DNA of 56,249 nucleotides from an uncultured Lachnospiraceae bacterium (GTDB lineage: Bacteria > Bacillota > Clostridia > Lachnospirales > Lachnospiraceae), in NCBI GenBank assembly GCA_902761225.1, contig CACWJQ010000008.1, positions 1 to 56,249 of the forward strand, in the 5' to 3' direction. Below the pieces are notes generated by a model that did no database searches, was not told where the DNA came from, and saw nothing but the letters and a program-made list of their open reading frames with translations. A program made the position numbers and the translations under genes. Of the stretch, positions 44,082-52,673 are shown piece by piece (the stretch's first letter is position 1; each line of letters begins with the position of its first letter).

Positions 44082-44876
44082 TCATAAGGATCTTGTAATG
44101 GCTCTTGCTATATAGTCATAGTCGGAACCGTATGGTATCTGGAAGGTTCCCACACTGATGCGGCTTGCATATCCGTTGGCAACAAGGTACTTATCAAAAT
44201 CCACCGGATCGGTTATGACACCAAGGGACTCAAGTCTTCTTGCCACCACATCGGAGCTGTTGCCTCTCTCAACCACCAGGACGGCATAACTGTTTCCATC
44301 AGGAACCGTTTCAGCGTCACCGCTTTGACCGGCATCCGTAACGGTGTCTAACGTGCTGTCTGTGTTTCCGTTTTGATCCGTATCCGTACCTGCGTCTGCT
44401 GTGCTGCCGTTATCTGCATTTTGATCCGCGTCTGTACCTGCGTCTGCTGTGCTGCCGTTATCTGCATTTTGATCCGCGTCTGTACCTGCCTCTGCGGTGC
44501 TGTCGTTATCTCCGCTTTGGTCTGCAGCCAAACCTGCGTCGTCTGTACTTACGTTATCCGCGTTTCGATCCGTGTCTGTACCTGCGTCTGCTGTGCTGTC
44601 TGTGTGTCCGCTTTGATCCGTATCCATAACAGTGTCCGACGTGCTGCCTGTGTTATTGTCAGGCGCTGAAGCGGCAGCTTCCCCGTTTCCGAGGTCTTCC
44701 GCCGCACTCAGTGACAGATCTCCGGGATTCACCATCCCCAGTGCCCTGGCTCTTGAAACTATCTCTTCATCAGAAATATCGGCCGGAGTATTGATTCTTG
44801 AAATGATCAGTATCAGTGCGCATATCAGTATACCTACACCGATGCCTCTCATATAGTATCTTTGTTTTCTGCTCAT
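44082..44876 (-). CDS. MltG-like LysM protein with tandem-repeat linker
   Basis: 264 residues. One N-terminal membrane segment (about 9-26) is followed by an Asp/Thr/Ser-rich linker (about 60-180) made of 16-residue repeats (TADAGTDADQNADNGS). The C-terminal 65 residues (VVERGNSSDVVARRLESLG ... SVGTFQIPYG) match the LysM-like subdomain of the endolytic transglycosylase MltG, but the catalytic YceG domain is absent. It may bind peptidoglycan from the outer membrane face. AGGTAAG ribosome site. Last gene of the motility run, four bases after the DUF6115 gene. Confidence 0.8.
   Translation of the reverse strand: MSRKQRYYMRGIGVGILICALILIISRINTPADISDEEIVSRARALGMVNPGDLSLSAAEDLGNGEAAASAPDNNTGSTSDTVMDTDQSGHTDSTADAGTDTDRNADNVSTDDAGLAADQSGDNDSTAEAGTDADQNADNGSTADAGTDADQNADNGSTADAGTDTDQNGNTDSTLDTVTDAGQSGDAETVPDGNSYAVLVVERGNSSDVVARRLESLGVITDPVDFDKYLVANGYASRISVGTFQIPYGSDYDYIARAITRSL
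44346..44633. repeat. 48-bp minisatellite, six units
   Basis: Six in-frame 48-base units begin at 44346 and every 48 bases after. The units at 44394-44441 and 44442-44489 are identical; the others diverge progressively. This indicates recent duplication by slippage or unequal exchange and predicts length variation between strains. Confidence 0.9.
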
Positions 44877-44880
44877 TTTC

Positions 44881-45738
44881 TTACCTGTTATGAAGATCGA
44901 GGATCAGTCCGACTTCACCGACTCCCATCTTTAGTTTTCTGGCGATCTCTACCTTGTCAAATCCCGCCTCGGAAAGTTCTATAACCTCTTTATTGAGCCG
45001 CTCTCTGGGTCCTTCCACCATATTCTCAGGTTCTCTTCCCTCCTTGGCAGCCTCCCTCTTTTCAGCTTCATTGGCTTCATTGACGGCAGCCTCAGCCCAT
45101 CCGAGAGTCCTTACGGGCTTGGGCTTATCTGAAGGCTGGACGCTTTCTGTATTAACCAAAGTCTCCGCAACAGGAATGCCCGATACGAAATCAGCAGCCT
45201 TTGGCGTCGGACGCTTTACATCATTTACAGGAAGGGGAACGGGATTATCATACACTTCCTGCTTCTTTAAAGAGGACGGTGCCGATGAAACAACGGTCTC
45301 CGCAGTCTCGGTCCTTGCCTTAAGCTCCTCAGCAGTCTTCTGTGCCTCCTTGGTCACTTCCGAAGCGGCTGATACGGTATCCTTAAGATTCTTCTGCTTA
45401 TCGTTGAGCATCTCATAAAGGAACATAACTTCCTTATGATTCTTGTTGATCTCCTCAAGCACGGTATCCGAATATTCGTTAACCGCCATTATCTTCTCGT
45501 TCGAAACCCTCTCAAGAGCACGCTCTGTCTTCTCCTCGGCATAGGATACGGCTTCACTGACCACATCATCCACATGCTTGCGCATATTCTCTGATTCGCT
45601 CTCTATGCTCTTTTTTACCTCTTCCCTTACAAGTCCGCTTATATCGGTATCGATATCATTGTCCTTAGCCGGAACAAAAAAGCTTGCCGCAATAAGAAGT
45701 GCACCTGCGGCAAGTAATATAATCTCAAGAATTGTCAT
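44881..45738 (-). CDS. DUF6115-type membrane coiled-coil protein, SwrB-like layout
   Basis: About 285 residues. An N-terminal membrane segment (about 2-22) leads to a long coiled coil (about 35-135) and a disordered linker. A C-terminal helix-turn-helix-like motif ends it (KEVIELSEAGFDKVEIARKLKMGVGEVGLILDL in outline: LSEAGFDKVEIARKL). This layout and position (after sigD, before rpsB) mirror Bacillus subtilis SwrB, which helps activate flagellar type III secretion. Functional equivalence is inference. The ATG follows AAAGGA by about seven bases; a TTG two codons earlier is an alternative. Confidence 0.8.
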   Translation of the reverse strand: MTILEIILLAAGALLIAASFFVPAKDNDIDTDISGLVREEVKKSIESESENMRKHVDDVVSEAVSYAEEKTERALERVSNEKIMAVNEYSDTVLEEINKNHKEVMFLYEMLNDKQKNLKDTVSAASEVTKEAQKTAEELKARTETAETVVSSAPSSLKKQEVYDNPVPLPVNDVKRPTPKAADFVSGIPVAETLVNTESVQPSDKPKPVRTLGWAEAAVNEANEAEKREAAKEGREPENMVEGPRERLNKEVIELSEAGFDKVEIARKLKMGVGEVGLILDLHNR

Positions 45739-45751
45739 TACCAATGTCCTT

Positions 45752-46060
45752 TCAGATCTTAATATCTATGGATGATGAAGAGCCCTTTACCACTACCCTG
45801 TCCGCATTTTTCTCTTCATGATCTCTTTTTCTGTTCTCTCCGCCATCACCCGCATATCCGCCGGAGCTTCCGTTTCCGCTGTCATCAGCTCTCATCTCGG
45901 TTTTTTCCGCACCCGCTACCTGGGAATGAGAAAGCTCATTCTTCTTGGCGCCCTCTACAAGTGCCTGACTCTGCACGAGGGATGAATGCATATCTTCATT
46001 GTGTTTTAAGCTCGCATATTCAATGGATGCGGGGATCTGAGCTATTTCGATTCCTGCCAT
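45752..46060 (-). CDS. Small unknown protein of the motility operon
   Basis: 102 residues, hydrophilic, no membrane segment. The N-terminal half (IEIAQIPASIEYASLKHNED) looks helical; the C-terminal half is Gly/Ser/Glu/Lys-rich and probably disordered, ending in VVVKGSSSSIDIKI. A GAGG ribosome site and seven-base spacing to the DUF6115 gene support translation. I do not recognise a family. Confidence 0.7.
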   Translation of the reverse strand: MAGIEIAQIPASIEYASLKHNEDMHSSLVQSQALVEGAKKNELSHSQVAGAEKTEMRADDSGNGSSGGYAGDGGENRKRDHEEKNADRVVVKGSSSSIDIKI

Positions 46061-46118
46061 TATCCTTACCTCTTAATACCTGTTGTTCAAGAACCGGCCT
46101 CTCCGGATCATATCATTC

Positions 46119-47708
46119 TCACAGCTGTGACATCTTAACTTCACCCTGGGAACGGATGAACCTGCAGTATTTATAACTGTCCTTAACCGTCATGGACAGA
46201 TCGCCTATTATGATGGTAGTCCCCGGATACACCTCACCGGTCACGACAACCTCTGCCTTTCTGTCCGGATCGAATATCTGTGAGAGTTCCTTCATCCTGG
46301 CGTTCTTAACCATAAGCTCCTGCTTCATGCCCTCGAGCTTTGCGACAGTCTGCTTTATATATTCGATCTGATCGGCTGTTATCCTTGCACCCTTTGCCTT
46401 TTTTTCCATGAAATTCCGGATTATGGGCTGGGTATCCTTGATGGACTTAACGAGTGCTGCAACCTCTTTGCTGATCCTGTTATATTCCATCTTAAGTTCG
46501 GGATTGGCTCCCACTTCGATTATCGTCTGGGAACCCATGACACCGCCGAGAGTCCTGGCCTCCACCTTTGTATCCGCCTGAATATGACAGCCTGTGATAA
46601 ATCCGTGCTTTCCGGTAACCATCACCTCGGTGCCCGAGATCACCTCGCTGTGCAGAATGGATTCCGTATTAACGTATCCCCCTGCCTTCACATAGCAGTT
46701 CTCGATAAACTTGGAAACGATATTGTTCCCGGCTTCGAGAATTCCCTTGCTCATGCCGTTCACGCCTCTGGCGATTATTATATTGCCACCGGCTACGATA
46801 TGAGCTCCTTCCACGGTACCGTATATCACAACATCACCCGAAGCCTTTACTTCAAAGTTGGATGCGATATTTCCGTTAACCTGCACGCTGCCGGTAAAAT
46901 CTATATTACCGGTGGAGTTATCAACGTTCTCGACAGTATATATATCGGACACGAAAACCGAATTATCCGTAAGTGTGACCATGCCGTCTATCTCGGAACT
47001 GATGGTCAGTCTGTCTTCGGAAAGTCTGATATTCCTGCCGAAATCATGACGAAGCTTCTTGACTTCACGGGGCTTTATCTGAGCTCCCTGTATAGTCATA
47101 CCGGGCTCACCCGGATCTTCCGGTGTGATCTTCGCCAGCACATCCCCTGCCTTGATATTATTGACTATCCCCAGATGAAAATAGTCCACGGATCCGTCTT
47201 CGTTCACCTCAGGCTTTGCCCGCAGATCCGTATTAAAAAAATATTCTATCCGTGCATCGGTTCCATGCCTCGGAGCCTTTCCCTTTGCCACAACGATATC
47301 CGTACAATAAATCCCGGAGCCCTCGAAAAGCTCCCTGATGATATCTTCCCGGATTCCGAATCTGATCATCCTGAAGGACATGTCCCTCATAAACTCATCG
47401 GCAGTCATCCTCTCACCGGTTTCAGAAGGCGGATAGAATCTTGCAACTGCCATCAGATTATCATCCGATACGGAAAAGTGATAACTCTCTCTTATGGCGG
47501 GACATTCGCCTTCGCCAAGTTCAAGTATGTTATCACTGCCGGACTCGGCGGCATCCCTTACTTTGGTGATATCATATACTATCCCGTTTGCATCCAGATA
47601 ACCTGTGATCTCCAGTGTGCTTACGGCTTCTCCGCCGTCTTTGGGCGCAAAAACAGAAAGGCCGTAGCCTCTCTGTGTTTTTACAATTTTGAAATATCCG
47701 TTACGCAT
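46119..47708 (-). CDS. FapA/DUF342-family protein
   Basis: 529 residues. The centre (about 150-400) has the FapA repeat region: GEPGMTIQGAQIKPREVKK, then glycine-rich beta-helix turns such as VQVNGNIASNFEVKASGDV. A C-terminal coiled coil follows (about 425-480). The family occurs in flagellar operons and in Vibrio, where FapA affects flagellar assembly; the molecular role is not settled. It sits 20 bases after the sigma factor gene. The Shine-Dalgarno match is weak. Confidence 0.88.
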   Translation of the reverse strand: MRNGYFKIVKTQRGYGLSVFAPKDGGEAVSTLEITGYLDANGIVYDITKVRDAAESGSDNILELGEGECPAIRESYHFSVSDDNLMAVARFYPPSETGERMTADEFMRDMSFRMIRFGIREDIIRELFEGSGIYCTDIVVAKGKAPRHGTDARIEYFFNTDLRAKPEVNEDGSVDYFHLGIVNNIKAGDVLAKITPEDPGEPGMTIQGAQIKPREVKKLRHDFGRNIRLSEDRLTISSEIDGMVTLTDNSVFVSDIYTVENVDNSTGNIDFTGSVQVNGNIASNFEVKASGDVVIYGTVEGAHIVAGGNIIIARGVNGMSKGILEAGNNIVSKFIENCYVKAGGYVNTESILHSEVISGTEVMVTGKHGFITGCHIQADTKVEARTLGGVMGSQTIIEVGANPELKMEYNRISKEVAALVKSIKDTQPIIRNFMEKKAKGARITADQIEYIKQTVAKLEGMKQELMVKNARMKELSQIFDPDRKAEVVVTGEVYPGTTIIIGDLSMTVKDSYKYCRFIRSQGEVKMSQL

Positions 47709-47728
47709 TAAAAGATACTCTCAGAAAC

Positions 47729-48505
47729 TTAAACACTGTGTGTAAGAATGTTCATGTACGGTCCGAGCTTGTCCTTCATCTTTTTAAGTGCCCTTGTATG
47801 AAGCTGGGATATCCTGGATTCGGACACATCCAGAACCTGAGCGATCTCCTTAAGAGTCATCTCCTCATAATAGTAGAATGTGATTATCTGCTGTTCCTTG
47901 TCGGATAATCCGCTGAGAGCCTCGGACAGCTTCTCTGTCAGTTCCTTTTTATCAATATTTTCCTCGGGACTAAGGAAATGGGTGGTGGTCTGTGAAGAAG
48001 GCGAAGATGCCACATCCGCTCCGGACTCCACAAATTCATCCAGACTTACAAGACCGGTTATCTTCATCTGATTCTGCCAGTCAGAAAACTCATCCTCGGT
48101 TATGCCGAGAGCCTGGGCTATCTCGTCATCCGTCGCCGCCCTTCCCTTCGACTGCTCGATCTCGTGCATGACGGCATCGATCTTCTTCTGTTTCTGTCTT
48201 ATGGTCCTGGGTATCCAGTCCATCTTACGGATCTGGTCAAGGATGGATCCTCTTATACGAAGGGAGGCATATGTCTCGAATTTGACATCCTTGAGGTTAT
48301 CAAACTTGTCGATGGCATCTATCAGTCCGAAGATACCGTAGCTGCACAGATCCTCAAACTCCACATTATAACCCAGGTACATGGATAATCTTCCTGCAAC
48401 GACCTTAACCAGAGGTGCATACTCTATTATGAGCTGCTCCCTGGTCTCCGCGCTTCTGCTTACCGCATAATCATCTAATAATTTTTTTCTGGAGGATTCG
48501 TCCAT
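47729..48505 (-). CDS. sigD: Flagellar sigma factor sigma-D/FliA
   Basis: 258 residues, FliA/WhiG family. Region 2 (FEDLCSYGIFGLIDAIDKFD ... RKMDWIPRTIRQKQKKI) and region 4 (LSDKEQQIITFYYYEEMTLKEIAQ, SRISQLHTRAL) are intact. It directs late flagellar and chemotaxis genes (promoters TAAA-N15-GCCGATAA). Its place after cheD matches B. subtilis. No anti-sigma FlgM is encoded in this window. Confidence 0.96.
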   Translation of the reverse strand: MDESSRKKLLDDYAVSRSAETREQLIIEYAPLVKVVAGRLSMYLGYNVEFEDLCSYGIFGLIDAIDKFDNLKDVKFETYASLRIRGSILDQIRKMDWIPRTIRQKQKKIDAVMHEIEQSKGRAATDDEIAQALGITEDEFSDWQNQMKITGLVSLDEFVESGADVASSPSSQTTTHFLSPEENIDKKELTEKLSEALSGLSDKEQQIITFYYYEEMTLKEIAQVLDVSESRISQLHTRALKKMKDKLGPYMNILTHSV

Positions 48506-48512
48506 ATATCAG

Positions 48513-48785
48513 TTATCCGTTTTCCTGTCCGTCAGATCCATCATCCGCGGAACCATTGTTATCAGTCTCATTTTCAGCCGCTGCCGCTTTGGCCGCATCG
48601 GCATTTACCTTATCAAAATGATCCAGGAAATACACTATCACGCTTCCGACAAAATAAAATATGAGAAAGACAGCCAGAAGGCTTACAAGCTTATATATTA
48701 TACTGTAACCCCTGATAAAAGTTATGATGACAGTAACGAGCCCTGCTATCAGCATCAGTGTCAGAGGGAGTAGTCTTCTCTTCAT
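48513..48785 (-). CDS. Small two-helix membrane protein between cheD and sigD
   Basis: 90 residues: two membrane segments (about 5-22 and 28-52) and an acidic Asn/Asp/Gly-rich tail. The start overlaps the cheD stop (TAATG), and sigD follows after seven bases, so it is surely translated with them. No family recognised. Confidence 0.75.
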   Translation of the reverse strand: MKRRLLPLTLMLIAGLVTVIITFIRGYSIIYKLVSLLAVFLIFYFVGSVIVYFLDHFDKVNADAAKAAAAENETDNNGSADDGSDGQENG

Positions 48786-49267
48786 TATATGGTCTTTTCC
48801 GGCTTTCCCACAGCCTTGATCACGTAGTCTCCGGTCTCGGGATAAAATATTACTGTACGACCGAAGTTAAGTCCGCAGTCCTCGGCAAGTATCGGTATGC
48901 CGAGCTCCTTAAGTTTCTTCTTGACCGCTTCAACATTTCGTTCGCCGACATTCAGGCTGGATCTCGAGCTGACGGCAAACATTGTTGCACCGCCTGCGAT
49001 CTTTGCTGTCATGTTACGCCTGTTGGCCCCCAGCAATTCCATCTGCCTTATGAGTTCCATTATGCCTGTATCAGCAAACTTGGCAAGATTGGTCTGATTG
49101 GCTATTACGGTGGAATCCGGCAGCATTATATGTGCAAGCCCGCCGACTTTTTTCAATTTGTCCCTTAAGGCAATACCAACGCATGATCCAAGACCAAGTG
49201 TCGTTATTCCGTTCGGGGGGAGGCATGTCTTAAGGTCAGCCATACCTACTTTGATAATCTCACTCAT
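48785..49267 (-). CDS. cheD: Chemoreceptor glutamine deamidase CheD
   Basis: About 160 residues. CheD deamidates receptor glutamines and is a partner of CheC. The catalytic Thr23, Cys29 and His46 are in TLGLGSCVGIAL and GGLAHIMLPDS. The ATG follows AGGGGAAG by six bases; a TTG two codons earlier is less likely. Two other CheD landmarks are AKIAGGATMF and NVGERNVEAVKKKL. Confidence 0.96.
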   Translation of the reverse strand: MSEIIKVGMADLKTCLPPNGITTLGLGSCVGIALRDKLKKVGGLAHIMLPDSTVIANQTNLAKFADTGIMELIRQMELLGANRRNMTAKIAGGATMFAVSSRSSLNVGERNVEAVKKKLKELGIPILAEDCGLNFGRTVIFYPETGDYVIKAVGKPEKTI

Positions 49268-49312
49268 CCGCAACTTCCCCTAGATCGATCGAATAAACAT
49301 TTTCCTTCATTC

Positions 49313-49933
49313 TCAGATTGACAAACCGAGGGAAGTAAGGATCTTCCTGTATGAATCCATATCGGGAACCAGTATAAAATACCCGTCTATCTGTACTTCA
49401 TCAAAAAAGTTGGACTGTATCATCAGGATCTGGTCTCCATAGATACCAAACTCTATCGCGGGAACCGAAAGGATCGCCCCCGCCATATCCACCGTCAGTG
49501 CGGGAGGTGAAGGGAAAACCCTAAGTCCCGTAAGCATGGAAAGCGAATTCAGATAGGCTCCGGTGATGATATTTCCCACTTCCTGCATTGCCGACAGTTC
49601 CATCTCGGTGAAGTCTTCACCGGGATCACCCATGCCCATCATGACTTTATTGATAAGTGCCTTCGCGCTTTTCTGCTCTACCAGGAAAAGCATGGATCCG
49701 GTGACATCTCCCTCAACACCGAGGAAAACACCCACCATGATCTGCTCTTCACCGCCGATTGCAGCCCCGACCTCAGAAAAATCAAGCAGCTCAACCTGGG
49801 GAACTCCCATGTCTATCTTGCTTCCGAGCATCTGTGACAGGGCTGTCATGGCGTTTCCTGCACCTATATTTCCTATTTCCTGTAAAACATCGTAGTAATT
49901 CTGAGTAACTTCATGAAGACTAAGGTCGCTCAT
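49313..49933 (-). CDS. cheC: CheY-P phosphatase CheC
   Basis: 206 residues. Both phosphatase motifs are present: LQEIGNIGAGNA (Glu19, Asn22) and MQEVGNIITGAY (Glu118, Asn121), so two active sites are expected, as in B. subtilis and Thermotoga CheC. It dephosphorylates CheY-P and controls CheD. It lies 25 bases after cheW. Confidence 0.96.
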   Translation of the reverse strand: MSDLSLHEVTQNYYDVLQEIGNIGAGNAMTALSQMLGSKIDMGVPQVELLDFSEVGAAIGGEEQIMVGVFLGVEGDVTGSMLFLVEQKSAKALINKVMMGMGDPGEDFTEMELSAMQEVGNIITGAYLNSLSMLTGLRVFPSPPALTVDMAGAILSVPAIEFGIYGDQILMIQSNFFDEVQIDGYFILVPDMDSYRKILTSLGLSI

Positions 49934-49958
49934 AAATAATGCTCCGTATAAGAGATGA

Positions 49959-50453
49959 TTAGTTGTCGTCTAAGCTGATGGACGCAATATCCAGAATGGA
50001 GATCAGTTCATCACCGTTCTTTCCCACTGCACTTACGAACCTTCTTGATTCCGGCACAGCGCCCTCTGCAGTGGTAGATTCGATCTGGTCTTCAGAAAGC
50101 TTTATAACCTCCTTGACCTCATCAACGATCACTCCGACGCTGCCCTCCGACTCGATCTTAAGGATTATTATCCTGGTATTTCTGTTAATGACATCCTCGT
50201 CCAGTCCCATCTTAAGTCTGAGACTCATAACGGGTATGACCTCGCCCCTCAGATTGATGACACCCTTAAGATAAGCGGGAACCTTGGGAACCCTGGTTAT
50301 CTGCTGCATACGGAGAATGTTATCTATGTAATTGATATCAATACCGAAATTCTCTTCTCCGAGCTTAATGACTATATACTGGAATATCTCTTTTGTTATC
50401 TTGGTCTCATCACCGCCTGCGGGAAGATTCCTGAGATCATTACTCAATTCCAT
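49959..50453 (-). CDS. cheW: Chemotaxis coupling protein CheW
   Basis: About 164 residues, a single CheW domain linking CheA to receptors (INLRGEVIPVMSLRLKMG; a segment like VIVDEVKEVIKL). The ATG follows AAAGGCAGG; an in-frame codon eight residues upstream would lie inside cheA. It starts 20 bases after the cheA stop. Confidence 0.96.
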   Translation of the reverse strand: MELSNDLRNLPAGGDETKITKEIFQYIVIKLGEENFGIDINYIDNILRMQQITRVPKVPAYLKGVINLRGEVIPVMSLRLKMGLDEDVINRNTRIIILKIESEGSVGVIVDEVKEVIKLSEDQIESTTAEGAVPESRRFVSAVGKNGDELISILDIASISLDDN

Positions 50454-50473
50454 ATTAACCTGCCTTTCTGCTC

Positions 50474-52633
50474 TCAAAGAAGTGCATTGGTATCAAGGAT
50501 AAGTGCAACCTCACCGTCTCCAAGGATGGTTGCGCCGCTGATGAACTTGACCTGTTTGATATATCTGCCCAGTGACTTGATAACGATCTCCTGCTGTCCC
50601 TTAAGCTCATCGACCACGATGCCCGCCATCTTATCACCCTTTTTAACGATGACAACCGTAAGGTTTGCATCATCGGGGCACTTCGATTCCACATCTATAA
50701 GTTCACATAACCTTATCAGAGGAAGAACCTGTCCGCGCAGATTGATGACCTCCCTGTTTTCTACATACTTGATATCCCCTCTGGGTATGGTTTCGATGGT
50801 CTCGATGGAACCGAGGGATATCGCATACTTCTCGCCGCCCACAACTACCATGAGAGTCTGAATGATGGCAAGAGTGAGAGGAAGTCTGATCGTCCATGTT
50901 GAGCCTTCTCCGAGGACCGACTTAACGCTCACCTCTCCGCTGAGTGCCTCGATCTTGGACTTGACCACATCAAGTCCCACACCTCTTCCGGATACATCGG
51001 TGATCTCCTTGGCAGTGGAAAATCCCGGATGGAAAAGAAGGTTTATGGCATCCTTGTCCGCCATCACAGCAGCCTGTTCAGGTGTGACAACCCCCTTCTC
51101 GACAGCCTTGTTCTTGACTGCTTCAACATCTATTCCGTTACCGTCATCCCTTACCTCGATGATGACATTATTGCCTTCCTGATATGCATCAAGGAAAATG
51201 GATCCTGTCTCGGGCTTTCCGCGCTGCGCACGGACCACTGCGGATTCAATACCATGGTCTGCGGAATTCCTGAGAAGGTGCATCAGAGGATCTCCGATCT
51301 CATCGACCACAGTACGGTCAAGTTCGGTATCTTCGCCGGTCATGTACAGTTCCATCTTCTTGCCGAGCTTCTTGTTGAGATCACGTATCATACGCGGGAA
51401 CTTCTGAACGGTACTCTCTATCGGAACCATTCGAACCTTCATAACAGATTCATGAAGGTTGGTGGTTACGCTCTCTAAGTATTCTATCTTCTCGTTAAAA
51501 TCAGTATTGGCACCTGATGCCGCTACGGATTCAGCGGAAGCGGACACTATGCTGTTCTTGGCAATGATAAGCTCCGAAACGAGGTTCATCAGTGAATCAA
51601 GCTTCTCGATATCGACTCTTATGGTCCTGTTGACAACGGGCTTTCCGGGCTTTCTCTCAGCAGGCTTGGCTGCAGGTGCCTGTGCTGCTGGAGCAGGAGC
51701 TGCCGTAGCGGGCTGTGCTGCAGGCTGTGCAGGTGCCGTCTGCGCTGATGTCTCACCGGCTTTAACCGTCTCAGCTGCCGGAGTCTCCTGTGCAGGTGCA
51801 TCTCCACCGTCAGGCACTTCATCGTCTTCCACATGTATCTTGTCGATATCAAGTGCATCGCCCACAACCTTATCTATCTCGGAAACATCTGCTGCTGCCT
51901 TGATGATGGTCTCGATGGGACACTCTGCAATGACGATCAGTGTGAAATCAAGATCAAACTTTTCGTCCTCTATATCCTGTGAACTGGGATCGGAGACTAT
52001 GATCTCTCCACCCTTTTCCTCAATGGCCTTAAGTACAAGAAAAGCCCTCGCTGCCTTAAGAATGCATGACTCTCTGACGGTAACATTTATACCGTACACA
52101 TTCATGCCGGACTTGATGGCTTCGTGTATTACCTTAACCTGTGAATCGTCGTACTTGATGTGATTCCATTTATCGGATGCGCCTGAAGCTTTGTCTTCAG
52201 CCTTTCCGGATGCTGCGGGTGCCTTGGCAGCCGGAGCGGGCTCGGAATCCTTTTTATTGAGAAAATCATTAAGAAGCTTGATGAGGGGCTCATTATCGTT
52301 GGTTCCCTCATCAGAAGAATTTTTGATATTATCGGTATATTCCTGAAGGGCATCCAGGCACTGGAAAAGAGTGTCGATCATCTCGGGACCGACCTTGATA
52401 TTGCCGGCTCTTACCTCGGAGAACACGTTCTCCATATCATGGGTAAGATTCTGCATTCTCTTATAGCCCATCGTTCCGGCCATACCCTTGAGAGAGTGTG
52501 CCGCACGGAAGATCTCGTTAATGGTGTCCGAATCCTCGGGATTCTGTTCGAGGTTGAGGATCTGAGTATTCAGACTCTGCAAGTGTTCGTTAGTCTCATC
52601 GAGAAATATCTCCAGATACTGACTGACATCCAT
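50474..52633 (-). CDS. cheA: Chemotaxis histidine kinase CheA
   Basis: About 719 residues with the usual domains. P1 has the phospho-accepting His46 in FRAAHSLKGMAG. P2 (about 160-260) binds CheY/CheB. An Ala/Pro-rich linker (about 275-330, poor complexity) follows. P3 dimerisation includes LDSLMNLVSELIIAKN. P4 ATPase has RNSADHGIE, DDGNGID and GRGVGLDVV. P5 is the CheW-like end (NLRGQVLPLIRLCEL). The ATG follows GGAGG by seven bases; an upstream start would add nine residues. Confidence 0.97.
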   Translation of the reverse strand: MDVSQYLEIFLDETNEHLQSLNTQILNLEQNPEDSDTINEIFRAAHSLKGMAGTMGYKRMQNLTHDMENVFSEVRAGNIKVGPEMIDTLFQCLDALQEYTDNIKNSSDEGTNDNEPLIKLLNDFLNKKDSEPAPAAKAPAASGKAEDKASGASDKWNHIKYDDSQVKVIHEAIKSGMNVYGINVTVRESCILKAARAFLVLKAIEEKGGEIIVSDPSSQDIEDEKFDLDFTLIVIAECPIETIIKAAADVSEIDKVVGDALDIDKIHVEDDEVPDGGDAPAQETPAAETVKAGETSAQTAPAQPAAQPATAAPAPAAQAPAAKPAERKPGKPVVNRTIRVDIEKLDSLMNLVSELIIAKNSIVSASAESVAASGANTDFNEKIEYLESVTTNLHESVMKVRMVPIESTVQKFPRMIRDLNKKLGKKMELYMTGEDTELDRTVVDEIGDPLMHLLRNSADHGIESAVVRAQRGKPETGSIFLDAYQEGNNVIIEVRDDGNGIDVEAVKNKAVEKGVVTPEQAAVMADKDAINLLFHPGFSTAKEITDVSGRGVGLDVVKSKIEALSGEVSVKSVLGEGSTWTIRLPLTLAIIQTLMVVVGGEKYAISLGSIETIETIPRGDIKYVENREVINLRGQVLPLIRLCELIDVESKCPDDANLTVVIVKKGDKMAGIVVDELKGQQEIVIKSLGRYIKQVKFISGATILGDGEVALILDTNALL

Positions 52634-52673
52634 AATGTATCCTCCATTCCGTGTTATCAAAGAGAAGGGATGA

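Noticed and set aside
44346-44633. Regular repeats as a possible CRISPR array
   Set aside because: The units are contiguous without unique spacers and encode an in-frame peptide repeat.
44373-44669. Cys/Val-rich plus-strand frame
   Set aside because: It is the translation of the 48-bp minisatellite on the wrong strand; repeats keep many frames open.
46584-47711. 375-codon plus-strand frame
   Set aside because: Antisense to the FapA-like gene, with no recognisable motifs.
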